A DNA stretch of 37,251 nt from Pseudoalteromonas caenipelagi (GCF_013140855.1 NZ_JABBPG010000016.1:1-37251); one strand, 5' to 3'; shown: positions 16,892-25,222, counted from the first letter of the stretch. Made by a program: numbers and translations. The notes: generated from the sequence alone by a model not told the origin.

Positions 16892-16924
16892 AAACCCTAA
16901 TTAATTACTATAAGGATTTATTGA

Positions 16925-17221
16925 ATGAAAAATGTTGTATTTACTGTAGCGTTGTCATCAACTTTGCTATCTACCGCAACTGTAGCACAAGAACAACCGC
17001 ATAAAGTGAAGCACGAATGTGGTGTTCGTGGTTGCAGTTTAATTTGTAAAGATCTGCGCACTAATCAATGGGAAACTATTGTAGATCAGGGTGTGCAAGT
17101 CACTACATATAATTACCCCAACGGCAACATGGAGTTTTTCTTTGACCGCGGAGTAAAAGAAGATGAGCGCATAATCATTGGTCAGGACAAGCTAAATTGT
17201 AAAGTTAAAGGGTTTAGATAA
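16925..17221 (+). CDS. Small secreted four-cysteine protein (cargo)
   Basis: A 98-residue protein with a clear signal peptide (residues 1-21, hydrophobic core VVFTVALSSTLLSTATVA, cleavage likely after VAQ or VA). The mature part of about 77 residues has four cysteines (ECG, GCS, ICK, LNC), compatible with two disulfides. AAGGA lies 8 nt before the ATG. It runs against the surrounding late genes and sits between G and I, where Mu has no gene. I do not recognise the family; it is probably a periplasmic or secreted lysogenic-conversion factor. A CATAAT at 16822-16827, just beyond the activator dyad, could serve as its -10. Confidence 0.8.
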   Translation: MKNVVFTVALSSTLLSTATVAQEQPHKVKHECGVRGCSLICKDLRTNQWETIVDQGVQVTTYNYPNGNMEFFFDRGVKEDERIIIGQDKLNCKVKGFR

Positions 17222-17265
17222 ACAAGCCGACAAGGCCGTATAGGACGCTTTCACATTATCTATAC

Positions 17266-17814
17266 TTATTTGAAAATTTCAGTGTTTTTAATGTGGTTTG
17301 CTATATGGTCTTTTATCAGGGGTGAGTTTCCCCAAAGTTCAGAGAGATTAAATCTTTTCCCATATATTTCTATTGAAAATGGCATTTCAATAAACTCATC
17401 GATATTTTCTGGAGCGGTGATAACCGCAACGCTCATACCCAAAATAAAGCCACTTGGTAAGTGCCATTTATTCGCATTAATTATGATATCTTCACTCGTG
17501 CTAATCTCAAGCCTAGAATCTAATTCCCCTTCATGTGCAATTGATGTGCGTCCGAATTTATATAAAACGTCTGACAGTCTATTACCATTACAGCTAAATG
17601 GCATGTAGAACCCCATAGCAATTATTGATATTAGCGGCATCTCCTCTTCAAGGAACGCTTTAATTCGTCTAGCGACACCATCTTTCGCACGCCTTCGCTT
17701 GGCGGTTTTATCTAAGGCTGGAAATAAATTAACTAGAGACCCTTCAAAATCATTTTCTTGAAGATGCTTGAAGGATTGATGAATTCTTCGGCTTACACCA
17801 GTTGGTTTTTTCAT
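17266..17814 (-). CDS. Uncharacterised cargo protein with HEPN-like R-x4-H motif
   Basis: A 182-residue protein, AT-richer than its neighbours. The N-terminal third is basic (KTAKRRRAKDGVARRIKAFLEEE). A helical region leads into LYKFGRTSIAHEGELD, where R89-TSIA-H94 fits the R-x4-6-H signature of HEPN-fold ribonucleases and nucleotidyl-binding proteins. The rest (NKWHLPSGFILGMSVAVITAPEN) looks like a helical bundle. AAGGT lies about 10 nt before the ATG. It lies between the terminator after G and the next late promoter, opposite the secreted-protein gene. A role in phage exclusion or host takeover is plausible but inferred only from motif and context. Confidence 0.75.
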   Translation of the reverse strand: MKKPTGVSRRIHQSFKHLQENDFEGSLVNLFPALDKTAKRRRAKDGVARRIKAFLEEEMPLISIIAMGFYMPFSCNGNRLSDVLYKFGRTSIAHEGELDSRLEISTSEDIIINANKWHLPSGFILGMSVAVITAPENIDEFIEMPFSIEIYGKRFNLSELWGNSPLIKDHIANHIKNTEIFK

Positions 17815-17964
17815 TGAACGTCTGACCTTTAATTATCCTTTAAAAGTTCTTTTTGTTTGATTAATAATAACTGTAGTCTCAAGAATAGTATTAACCAACT
17901 TAGAAACGTCCCGAAACGTATATAACGCGCTTATCTCTACTTTAGCCACACCAACATAGCCCAA

Positions 17965-17981
17965 AACGCGCTCGACGCGTT
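17965..17981 (-). terminator. Terminator-like hairpin after the G gene
   Basis: On the minus strand, directly after the G stop codon, AACGCG-TCGAG-CGCGTT forms a GC-rich 6-bp hairpin followed by TT. It probably ends or attenuates the lysis/packaging/portal operon and separates it from the cargo island. The rest of 17815-17964 is AT-rich and shows no gene; it may hold the promoter of the 17266-17814 gene. Confidence 0.5.
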
Positions 17982-18446
17982 CTAGTGGCGTACAGCAGAC
18001 ATTGCAAAATCGTCGGCGCGTATCATTATTTCGTCAACATCATCGTTATTGACGCCTACAAACTCTCGCGGTTCGACGGCGGCGGGTCCTGGTGCCATAT
18101 CATCGGTGCCACCCCATTGCATCAGCGCTGCTTGTACTCGATTAGAACCAAACTCCATCGCACTGCTGTCAGCGTCATACGCGAGGGTGTCACGTAAAAA
18201 ATCATTCTCGCGCAAAATGCTATTGCGGTTTTTAGTTTTACGGGCCTTGGTAGATTCTTTAAGTGGTGCCCACGGCGTGCCGTCAGGTGCCTGTTCTTTA
18301 GCAAAACGCTCAGCGGTGGATAGCTGCATGTATTCGCCTATGTCGCGATGCAGTGCGGTGCGGTCTTGTACGCTATCAACTATTTGGTTGAGTTCGCGCG
18401 CTATCTGTTTACTGTCAAAATTAATATTGAGTTTAACGCCGCTCAT
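17982..18446 (-). CDS. G: Virion morphogenesis protein (Mu gpG / P2 gpS family)
   Basis: A 154-residue protein of the phage virion morphogenesis family (Mu gpG, P2 gpS). It has an N-terminal KLNINFDSKQIARELNQIVDSV, the ERFAKEQAPDGTPWAPLKESTKARK box and a C-terminal EPREFVGVNNDDVDEI. It is needed for head-tail joining or tail completion. It overlaps the F gene by 4 nt, as in Mu. Confidence 0.92.
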   Translation of the reverse strand: MSGVKLNINFDSKQIARELNQIVDSVQDRTALHRDIGEYMQLSTAERFAKEQAPDGTPWAPLKESTKARKTKNRNSILRENDFLRDTLAYDADSSAMEFGSNRVQAALMQWGGTDDMAPGPAAVEPREFVGVNNDDVDEIMIRADDFAMSAVRH

Positions 18447-19144
18447 TGCTCGCTCCGTATTTGCGCTAGTCGCTCACTGGGTTTGGTTGCACCTGGTGCA
18501 TAGTCAAAGCCAGGGTCAATGCCTAAAGGCACTTCGTGAACCTCACCTGTTTTTTTGTTTACCCAGTCGTAGGTGCCATCGTTGGGGGCGGTGCCAACGG
18601 GTAAACCGAGGCGCTGCAAGTCTCGATTACTCAAAGCAAACACTTTGCATTTGCAGCCCCAGCCATTGCTGGGGTAGTGTTCGCGCCACCAAGGGTCGTC
18701 TGCTGGTAGCACTAGCGTGTGCCAGCTTAAATGTAATTTGCGTGGGTTTTCGCTGTCGCCGTGGCGATACATCCAATAAGGGCGGGTTGATTTAACTGCT
18801 TGCAATTGTTGATAGCGGCCTGCGTTATACGATTGCCGTAGATTGGTTTCGTAAATCACATGGCTGCGCCAGCCAGCGTTGCCCACGTAGTCCCAGCCCG
18901 CTTTTTTGACTATATCCACAAACTGGGCTTGAAACTCTTTTAAACTGATACCTTCAGCAATGGCTTTGTCTACAGCGTCGCGCAGGCTCTCGATCAAATC
19001 GTCCTCGATGGCACCAGCCACAATAAATGCGTGGTCGTGGGCCTCTTGCCATATTTCATCCCACGATTCACTAGGCAAGCTCAACTTTTCTTTAAAGAAA
19101 GTGATAGCCTCTTTAAATGGTAGCGCGCCATATTCAACGGCCAT
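18443..19144 (-). CDS. F: Minor head protein (Mu gpF / SPP1 gp7-like)
   Basis: A 233-residue minor head protein. The C-terminal morphogenesis domain shows WRSHVIYETNLRQSYNAGRYQQL, the W-x-x-HYPSNGWGCKCKVFALS motif and DPGFDYAPG, all characteristic of Mu gpF/SPP1 gp7. It is shorter than Mu gpF (about 430 residues), so an extra C-terminal domain is missing. It is internal to the head near the portal and is needed for DNA ejection or assembly. It overlaps the portal gene by 11 nt. Confidence 0.92.
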   Translation of the reverse strand: MAVEYGALPFKEAITFFKEKLSLPSESWDEIWQEAHDHAFIVAGAIEDDLIESLRDAVDKAIAEGISLKEFQAQFVDIVKKAGWDYVGNAGWRSHVIYETNLRQSYNAGRYQQLQAVKSTRPYWMYRHGDSENPRKLHLSWHTLVLPADDPWWREHYPSNGWGCKCKVFALSNRDLQRLGLPVGTAPNDGTYDWVNKKTGEVHEVPLGIDPGFDYAPGATKPSERLAQIRSEQ

Positions 19145-20702
19145 CGTTTACCTCCATGCGGCCCAATAGTGTACTGGCCGCTATGGCGAGTTGCATTTGT
19201 GCGCCTAGTTCGCTGGTGTCTAGTTCGCCCGCCAGATTAATAATTGAATCGCGCAACTGCTCTAAGCTGTTAGCTTTTAAAACCGCTTGCTTAACTGGCT
19301 CTATAAGCGTGTCCATGAGCGGCCCCGCAACTGTGCGTAGCTGCTGTTCAATCACAGCCAAATCATCGTCAGGCGCTTGTGGCTCAGTTGTTTTGAGTGC
19401 TGCGGTTTTGAGTGCTGCGGGTTCTGTGAGGGTTGCACTTACTCGCGTTAAAACAGGTTCATCGTTTTCAGGTGCGGGGATCTGTAGCTTGTCCTGAACA
19501 TAGCGCACAGGTATCGGCATACCCACATCAACTAAATTGGGCAGGCTTTCAGAGTACAGTTTTATGTCTTCAGGTTCACTTAAATCAAATTCAAAACGTG
19601 GCGCTCGTCGTGGGCCTGTGTACGAGCGGCCATTGAGCGCAAACAGTGGGTAAACAATATCGCGGGTGATGGTGGCGGCCAGTTCCATAGCATCGCTCTC
19701 GATGATGTCGTCCATCACATCTTGGTGTACACGACCAAGCGCGTTGGTAGACGTCGCCCCATCGGCTTGGCCTGTGAGCGTGCCGCCCAACAGCGCCTTA
19801 CTTTGTGTTTTTTCACACCATGCCACAAAGTTGAGGAATGGGTCGGCTTGGCCCTTGGCTGCTTCTTTAAAATCAATTTCCATCCCGCGCGGAATAATGC
19901 CGCCTGCGTTATGGCCGATTGATAAAACCGCACGCATGAGCGTGGCTTTTTCTTTGGTGCTTGCGCCTGCGGGGTATTTGCCAATTTTTGATGGTAGCCC
20001 GTATATCTCTAAAAACTCGGCCAAGTCTCGTATGCTGTAATTTTTAAATAGGTGTGGCCACGCCAAGTTGCTGGTTAATCCTGCTCGATGCAGATAGCCA
20101 CTTTTGCTGCGGCTAACATGTGTCACCCAGCCAAATGGGTTGAGTTGCACGCCGCTTGGGTCATCGCTACGCAGTCGCAGTTCGTTGCGGTTGTCTGGCG
20201 CGGTTTGGAACAAGCCTTGCTCTCTAAAACTCGCAGCGCTTATTACATGGGTTTTCTCGTAATACTCCCAGTTTAACTCGCATGCACTAAACGATTTTAA
20301 AATGCCATCGGTGAGGTCAAACAACAGATCGTTAAACCAAGTCGCGTCCTCCAAAATCTCAGTGACGAGTGCAGTATCAATTTTTTCTAAGTTAGTGGCA
20401 TTACGTGGTGGTTTGATTATCCACGGTAACGAGCGCACTGCGCGGCGGCGTTTGCCTAGCTCCGCAATCAAGTGGCTGTCTTTGTCTTCCATGTCGGTTG
20501 CTAGGTCAGCGAGCGCTGCTAAGTCGCCTTGCTCAACTCTGCGCATGAGTCGAGTTAGCTTTTGCGGGGTTAGCCCTTGGGTTGGGTGGTCGCTGTAGCG
20601 CTTCATCAACTGCTGAACGCGCGCGTTATCGTCCGTTTGCTGCTCGTCTATAGCCAGCTCAAACGGCTGGCCGTGAATATCTAATATTTTTGATTGAGCC
20701 AT
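19134..20702 (-). CDS. Portal protein (Mu gp29-like, DUF935)
   Basis: A 522-residue portal protein of the DUF935 family. It contains LIAELGKRRRAVRSLPWIIKPP, FSACELNWEYYEKTHVI and NFVAWCEKTQSKALLGGTLTGQADGATSTNALG, all strong Mu gp29 signatures, and length matches Mu gp29 (about 512). It forms the dodecameric ring through which DNA is packaged. It starts 1 nt after the terminase stop. Confidence 0.95.
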   Translation of the reverse strand: MAQSKILDIHGQPFELAIDEQQTDDNARVQQLMKRYSDHPTQGLTPQKLTRLMRRVEQGDLAALADLATDMEDKDSHLIAELGKRRRAVRSLPWIIKPPRNATNLEKIDTALVTEILEDATWFNDLLFDLTDGILKSFSACELNWEYYEKTHVISAASFREQGLFQTAPDNRNELRLRSDDPSGVQLNPFGWVTHVSRSKSGYLHRAGLTSNLAWPHLFKNYSIRDLAEFLEIYGLPSKIGKYPAGASTKEKATLMRAVLSIGHNAGGIIPRGMEIDFKEAAKGQADPFLNFVAWCEKTQSKALLGGTLTGQADGATSTNALGRVHQDVMDDIIESDAMELAATITRDIVYPLFALNGRSYTGPRRAPRFEFDLSEPEDIKLYSESLPNLVDVGMPIPVRYVQDKLQIPAPENDEPVLTRVSATLTEPAALKTAALKTTEPQAPDDDLAVIEQQLRTVAGPLMDTLIEPVKQAVLKANSLEQLRDSIINLAGELDTSELGAQMQLAIAASTLLGRMEVNDGR

Positions 20703-22370
20703 TTAGTAGCATCCTCCGCTGGACTCCAGCGCGTCTAATTCGTATTCATCATCATCAGGATCATAATTGCCGTTGGCATTTGGTAGCGGGGTAAACTCAA
20801 TGGCGCTACCGTCCATCCAGCTAGCGCGGTTAGCCATAGCAAGGCCCACCGCAAAATCGCCGTGACGCTGGCGGCCATCACTGCCTTTGTCTGAGCCTTT
20901 ATCAATTTTTGGGGTGCCATTGCGAACATTGATCTTTTGCATATCAGCGAGAATATCTTGGTGCTTAGGTATATCTATGTTTTGGTCTTCAAACTCAGCT
21001 TTAAGCTTTGGCATCCATTCTCTATACCAATTGTCGTTAAGCATCACTTGCTCAACCATTTCTGTGCCAAAGTGCAGTGCAGCGGCTTCAGCTAAATAAC
21101 CGCCATTACCCGTTGCATCAAATGCCAAACCTATTAAACGAGGCAAACGCATGGTTAAGTACAGCATTATATGGCGCTGCATGTCGTACGTGAGGTTGGT
21201 TAGTTCAACTAAAAACGGCACACGTTTATATAAATCAAATCCAATTTCTAACGGTACGAACACCGTTAAATCGCCACGGCGAGCAAAGTCTTCACCAAAC
21301 GCGTGATTTAATTCTGGGTTGAGTTTTTCAAGAAGCGGATCGAGTTCTTCTTTAATCCAAGCGTCTATTTCTGCGCGTTGTGCTTGCTCCGTCCAGCTAA
21401 TAAAGTCGTCTGGCGCTTCATAGCGAATAATAGGAATGCCTTTTTTCATGGCCGCTTCAATCAGCACACGGGGTATGTAAGTACCACCGCCTTTTTTAGG
21501 CTCACAAAAATACTCTTCCCGGGCGTCTTCTTGGCTGGCCGTGTCATTGAGTAAGTCATCAATCCATTTGCTCTCAGCTTCACGCGTCCATTTCTTCTTT
21601 TGTCGCTGGCAAATACGTTGGTATAGCCCTTCTTTGCACGCATCAGCTAGGGTAATGGTATGTACTGAGTAACGCTTTTTACCCGCTCGGCTATCTTGAA
21701 TTAACTCATTGAATAGGTTGTCTACGCCATTATGTGTGCTGATCAAACGCACTTTAGCGCCCCACATGGTGAGTGCGAGCGCCGCCTTTAATACTTCCGC
21801 TAGTCGGTCATGGAATGCAGCTTCGTCAATGGTTACGTTACCTTGCATACCACGCAAGTTTGCGGGGTTAGAGCTGAGCGCTTGTATTTTAAAGCCACTG
21901 GCAAAGTAAATAACAAAGGTTAAGATCTCTTTGCCGTCTTGGCCGTCGTCAATGAACAGCTCTTCTTGTATCTCTCCTGCGGCTTTATTAAATGCTTTGG
22001 CCCACATGGCCGCCGCTTCAATAAACTCGCGGGCCATTTCTTTATTTGAGCCAACATAAAAATGGTTGGTGCCTTGGGCATCTTTGCTTTTACTGGCCTC
22101 TAGCACAGCGTCTGCCGCTTCTGCCCATGTGATACCTGTACGGCGGCTCTTTTCTGCAATCTTGAGAGGTGATTGATCTGCAATCCAGCGCTTTTGATAG
22201 CCTAGTAGCAGCTCGTTAGGATCAAACGGTATGAATATAGGCAGGCCGAATTTTTTCTCAAACTCGTCGCATTGCTCTAATTTTTGTTGTAAATCAGATA
22301 GCGCAATTTCAGCAACTAACTCTAGCTCTTCAGCTTGAGCGCGCTTCTTTTTATCGACAATATCGGCCAT
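20703..22370 (-). CDS. Terminase large subunit (Mu gp28-like)
   Basis: A 555-residue packaging motor and nuclease. It has a Walker A-like segment in EKSRRTGITWAEAADA, Walker B in NVTIDEAAFHDRL, and nuclease acidic clusters in HAFGEDFARRGDLTVF and LAFDATGNGGYLAEAA. Length fits Mu gp28 (551). It performs headful packaging starting at the prophage end. The start overlaps the stop of the small subunit by one base. Confidence 0.95.
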   Translation of the reverse strand: MADIVDKKKRAQAEELELVAEIALSDLQQKLEQCDEFEKKFGLPIFIPFDPNELLLGYQKRWIADQSPLKIAEKSRRTGITWAEAADAVLEASKSKDAQGTNHFYVGSNKEMAREFIEAAAMWAKAFNKAAGEIQEELFIDDGQDGKEILTFVIYFASGFKIQALSSNPANLRGMQGNVTIDEAAFHDRLAEVLKAALALTMWGAKVRLISTHNGVDNLFNELIQDSRAGKKRYSVHTITLADACKEGLYQRICQRQKKKWTREAESKWIDDLLNDTASQEDAREEYFCEPKKGGGTYIPRVLIEAAMKKGIPIIRYEAPDDFISWTEQAQRAEIDAWIKEELDPLLEKLNPELNHAFGEDFARRGDLTVFVPLEIGFDLYKRVPFLVELTNLTYDMQRHIMLYLTMRLPRLIGLAFDATGNGGYLAEAAALHFGTEMVEQVMLNDNWYREWMPKLKAEFEDQNIDIPKHQDILADMQKINVRNGTPKIDKGSDKGSDGRQRHGDFAVGLAMANRASWMDGSAIEFTPLPNANGNYDPDDDEYELDALESSGGCY

Positions 22371-22951
22371 TAGGCAATACCCAATATTTGGTTTTTAATG
22401 AGCTGAGCACCTTCAGCGGTTAGGCCCGCTTGTATGGCGCTTTCTTCAACCTTAGCGGCTGCCTCTTCAGCAAATGCTTTGCGAATGTCTTTTTCACGTT
22501 GATGCACTTTCATGGCGGTTTCTTCTAGCCACTTGGTTGAGCGCATTACTTCTTTGATTTCACCTATATCAATGTCGGCGTCTTCATCAGGGTTCATCAA
22601 CTGGCGCTGCATGGCCTTAAACAACTGAGTTCGGCCCATTTCTAAAATCAGCTTTGACGTTTCGCCCATGGGCTTGTCGCCCAGTTCCGCAACCAGTGCT
22701 TTGGTCGCGGCTTGCGTTTCACGCAGTTGTTTACCAATCGCCTCTGTTTTTTGTGCATGACGGCTGAGGCCACTGCGAGAGATAGTAGCCTCTTCATCTA
22801 ACCCCGCATCGAGGATACGTTGGTTCACGGCCTCTAAAATATCAGCCTGAGTTTTGCTGCTATCGCGTAGCATTTCATCCAACATTTTTTTGATGTCGTC
22901 AGGTAGCATGTCTATTTTGCTGGGTTTATCTCTGCGCACTGCATCACTCAT
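22370..22951 (-). CDS. Terminase small subunit (Mu gp27-like, DUF3486)
   Basis: A 193-residue protein of DUF3486. It has KPSKIDMLPDDIKKMLDEML, SRSGLSRHAQKTEAIGKQLRE and STKWLEETAMKVHQREKDIRKAFAEEAA, all typical of Mu gp27. It recognises viral DNA and recruits the large subunit. It starts 2 nt after the gp26-like gene. Confidence 0.92.
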   Translation of the reverse strand: MSDAVRRDKPSKIDMLPDDIKKMLDEMLRDSSKTQADILEAVNQRILDAGLDEEATISRSGLSRHAQKTEAIGKQLRETQAATKALVAELGDKPMGETSKLILEMGRTQLFKAMQRQLMNPDEDADIDIGEIKEVMRSTKWLEETAMKVHQREKDIRKAFAEEAAAKVEESAIQAGLTAEGAQLIKNQILGIA

Positions 22952-22953
22952 GG

Positions 22954-23256
22954 CTACATGCTCCGAGGTGCGGGGCGTTTAATGCCTGGTACTGTGCTGG
23001 TGCCCTCGGCCACATCAATACCTGCGCTGGTAATACGTGCAACCCATGTATTTTCGCTGAGTTGTTCGTTTTTAACGTAGCCGTTTTGTTCCAGCCAGTT
23101 CAGCAGGGTTTTAAGCTGGTCAAGGCTACAACCAAGGCCAAAACGTTTAAGCACGTCGCGTAACATGCTGGTGTTTGCGCCGTAGTCTGACGACTCTTTA
23201 AGCGCAATCAAAATGCTAATGCGCTGGTGTTCGGCTTGTACTTGGTCAATCGGCAT
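22954..23256 (-). CDS. Mu gp26-like protein (VpaChn25_0724 family)
   Basis: A 100-residue winged-helix-like protein with HQRISILIALKESSDYGANTSMLRDVLKRFGLGCS and LLNWLEQNGYVKNE, the pattern of the VpaChn25_0724 phage family (Mu gp26). It always lies next to the terminase genes, suggesting a DNA-binding role in packaging; the exact function is not known to me. It overlaps the 57-residue membrane protein gene by 11 nt. Confidence 0.88.
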   Translation of the reverse strand: MPIDQVQAEHQRISILIALKESSDYGANTSMLRDVLKRFGLGCSLDQLKTLLNWLEQNGYVKNEQLSENTWVARITSAGIDVAEGTSTVPGIKRPAPRSM

Positions 23257-23419
23257 GGCGTTTACCTCTCAGTTTCAAAATAAAGTTCAGCATTTTGCGT
23301 AATGTGCAAAGGAACAGCTCGTCTAATGCGCTGGCGACTTGAACACCAAAGTAAGCCCCAATGCCTAACCCAAAGCCCGCACCAGTTAGCGTTAATAAGG
23401 TTGTGAATGTCTCATTCAT
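23246..23419 (-). CDS. Small membrane protein overlapping both neighbours
   Basis: A 57-residue frame, MNETFTTLLTLTGAGFGLGI at the N-terminus, with one predicted membrane segment (about residues 6-28) and a basic C-terminus ending KLRGKRHAD. It starts inside the last codons of the DUF2730 gene and ends 11 nt inside the gp26-like gene, so it fills the only gap in this operon. The tight overlaps and the charge pattern favour a real gene. It lies in the lysis/packaging region and could be a small lysis accessory protein; family not recognised. Confidence 0.75.
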   Translation of the reverse strand: MNETFTTLLTLTGAGFGLGIGAYFGVQVASALDELFLCTLRKMLNFILKLRGKRHAD

Positions 23420-23720
23420 TGCGTTTCTCTCTTAGTTCGTTTTCCATTAGTAAACTTATCTGGCGCTCAAGGGATGCAAGTTGTGGTGATAATGAATCCA
23501 TTTTTCCGCAGGCTTCAGCAAAGCTTTTATCAAGTGCATGAAAGTCACTTGAACTAGGCATATCTTCAACGGTCTTCTCAACCGCACTTACACGTTGCGC
23601 TAATTCTTCGTGCGTTGTTCTGCTCACAAAGGTGGCCCTTAACCACGCAATAGAACCTGCGCCAACGATTACCACACCAGCGGCGAGCATTTGTTTCCAC
23701 CATTCGATTAAAAATTCCAT
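23412..23720 (-). CDS. Mu gp25-like protein (DUF2730)
   Basis: A 102-residue protein with an N-terminal membrane anchor (EWWKQMLAAGVVIVGAGSIAWL) and a helical C-terminal part with heptad-like spacing (HEELAQRVSAVEKTVEDMP and LERQISLLMENELREK). This layout matches DUF2730 (Mu gp25), a conserved membrane protein of the lysis/packaging junction with unproven function, possibly a spanin-like or lysis-control component. Confidence 0.87.
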   Translation of the reverse strand: MEFLIEWWKQMLAAGVVIVGAGSIAWLRATFVSRTTHEELAQRVSAVEKTVEDMPSSSDFHALDKSFAEACGKMDSLSPQLASLERQISLLMENELREKRNE

Positions 23721-23944
23721 TATGGTTTCCTATTGTGTTTGGCTTTGCGCTCAATCAGCGATTGGCAATCAACGCAGGTAGTGCAGTTGTGAATGGCATC
23801 ACGGCGGGCCTGTGGTATTTCAATGCCGCATTCCTCGCATTCGTCTAGGTCTACATCAGCGCCGGTGAATTGTTTGCTATGCTCAGCAAGCTTACGGCTC
23901 ATTGACTCTTCAATGATTTGCTGTGCTTTATCAGCTATGTCCAT
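23720..23944 (-). CDS. TraR/DksA-type C4 zinc-finger protein
   Basis: A 74-residue protein of the TraR/DksA family. It has a helical N-terminus (MDIADKAQQIIEESMSRKL) and a C4 zinc finger with CEECG and CTTCVDC pairs. TraR and phage-encoded relatives bind the secondary channel of RNA polymerase and mimic DksA plus ppGpp. Here it is inside the late lysis operon, so it could shift host transcription late in infection; that is inference from family knowledge. It starts one base inside the DUF2730 gene boundary and overlaps the holin end. Confidence 0.92.
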   Translation of the reverse strand: MDIADKAQQIIEESMSRKLAEHSKQFTGADVDLDECEECGIEIPQARRDAIHNCTTCVDCQSLIERKAKHNRKP

Positions 23945-24383
23945 TGCTTGGGTTCCTTATGTTTTTAATTGCCGAAACAGCCATGCTTTTTACACCTGGG
24001 GCGGCTTTCTCAACGGTGCGCCCAATTACGTAGCCGCCAATACCAAGCTGCAATAGCTCCCACGCTTGCTCGCTGAGCCTAAACGTAAGCAGGCCGAACG
24101 AGTCCAACACAATGAGCACCAAGAACGTCAGCATGGTGATAGGTCGCCAGCAGCGTTGCAGGCGGCTTTCGCCCTTGGCTTCAGCGGTAATAATTTGCGA
24201 CTGAGCAGCCAACACTTGGCCCTGTAGCTCAACAATTTTTGCCTCAAGTTCTAGGCGGTCACTCTCGATTAAGTTGTCGATGCGGGTTAGCTCTAAATTG
24301 AGCTTTAGCCGCTCTTCGTCAGACGTAAAAACATCGTCCAATAAATTACCCAGCACGGAGCCTAGACCCACCCAATCACTCAT
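23931..24383 (-). CDS. Holin, 3TM GTA-type
   Basis: A 150-residue protein. Its N-terminus carries a coiled coil (ERLKLNLELTRIDNLIESDR), followed by the conserved ITAEAKGESRLQRCWRPITM box and two clear membrane segments (about 81-100 and 107-122, the latter LLQLGIGGYVIGRTVEK). This is the pattern of the GTA_holin_3TM family. It forms the membrane lesion that releases the endolysin. MSDWVG at 24383 is preferred over an ATG four codons earlier. Confidence 0.87.
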   Translation of the reverse strand: MSDWVGLGSVLGNLLDDVFTSDEERLKLNLELTRIDNLIESDRLELEAKIVELQGQVLAAQSQIITAEAKGESRLQRCWRPITMLTFLVLIVLDSFGLLTFRLSEQAWELLQLGIGGYVIGRTVEKAAPGVKSMAVSAIKNIRNPSNGHS

Positions 24384-24636
24384 CACGTTCTCCAAATAGT
24401 TCAGCTAAACGATGGCGCACATCGGTGTATGTGTTGTCGTTGCTAAGTTTTCGGCGTATGTCGGTTTCGGTTACCGAGTGCCAGCCGTGTGCAAATTTGC
24501 TCTGCATGGTGCCGTCATAGCTGTGCAGCGGTACGTTGCTGGCATCAAACGGTTGGCCGCTTTGCCTCGCGGCAACCTCGGCTTTGAGTCGTTTAATACG
24601 GCCTTGGTTTTTGCTCCATTCCCAATTACGCCCCAC
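24376..24636 (-). CDS. Uncharacterised lysis-cluster protein
   Basis: An 86-residue hydrophilic protein (GRNWEWSKNQGRIKRLKAEVAARQSG near the start). I choose the GTG at 24636 because GGAGGT lies 5 nt before it; an ATG at 24651 would place the start upstream of that SD. No signal peptide or membrane segment is seen, so it is not a typical spanin. It overlaps the end of the endolysin gene and the start of the holin gene, so it is clearly in the lysis operon. Family not recognised. Confidence 0.75.
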   Translation of the reverse strand: MGRNWEWSKNQGRIKRLKAEVAARQSGQPFDASNVPLHSYDGTMQSKFAHGWHSVTETDIRRKLSNDNTYTDVRHRLAELFGERDE

Positions 24637-25219
24637 GGTACACCTCCGCATAACAGCGTTCAGTGATGTGGCCTAGGCGGTTCATCCAGCCCTTCAAATT
24701 GGGTAATTGTTTTGGGTCGTCTAAACAAATGCGTGCGTAGCGGTAGCCACGGCGGCTGATTAGCTCGCATATAAATAGGTTTGGCAAAATAGCGAGGCAT
24801 TGTTTGAGGGTGCGTGCGCCAAATAGGCCATCAACACCCGCGCCTGTGGTGCGCTGTACTATGCGGGTCATACTGTTTATGCCGTGTTGTACAGCGCCGT
24901 CAAATAACATCAACGCAACGCCGCTGTTTAGCTCATCGCAGTGCATTGGCTCCCAATAGTCGCGGTAGTAGTAGCGAATGGCCGTGCCAATTTTTAAATT
25001 GGCTATATCGGTTTTAGGGTAGGCCCGCTGGCTAATGCCGTATTTGGTTAGGCCACCACGGTCAGACGCCACATTGTTTAAACCGCCGTCATCTCTAAGG
25101 CCGCCCTCTAGATAGAGAATGGTTAATACACTGCGGCAAAACGCATCACTGTAGCCAGCGAGTGCCGCTGCAATTTCAGGAATCTGTCTGTAATGGTCGA
25201 GCTGTTGTTGAGTGAGCAT
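24626..25219 (-). CDS. Endolysin, glycosyl hydrolase 108-type muramidase
   Basis: A 197-residue peptidoglycan hydrolase. It has ILYLEGGLRDD with the catalytic-position glutamate E38, then DRGGLTKYGISQRAYP, which is the glycosyl hydrolase 108 signature. A C-terminal part (TGAGVDGLFGARTLKQCLA) fits the predicted peptidoglycan-binding domain 3 that follows it. No signal peptide is present, so it depends on the holin. It is the first gene of the late lysis/packaging operon. A GGAG lies 9 nt before the ATG, inside a potential hairpin. Confidence 0.92.
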   Translation of the reverse strand: MLTQQQLDHYRQIPEIAAALAGYSDAFCRSVLTILYLEGGLRDDGGLNNVASDRGGLTKYGISQRAYPKTDIANLKIGTAIRYYYRDYWEPMHCDELNSGVALMLFDGAVQHGINSMTRIVQRTTGAGVDGLFGARTLKQCLAILPNLFICELISRRGYRYARICLDDPKQLPNLKGWMNRLGHITERCYAEVYRGA

Positions 25220-25222
25220 AGT

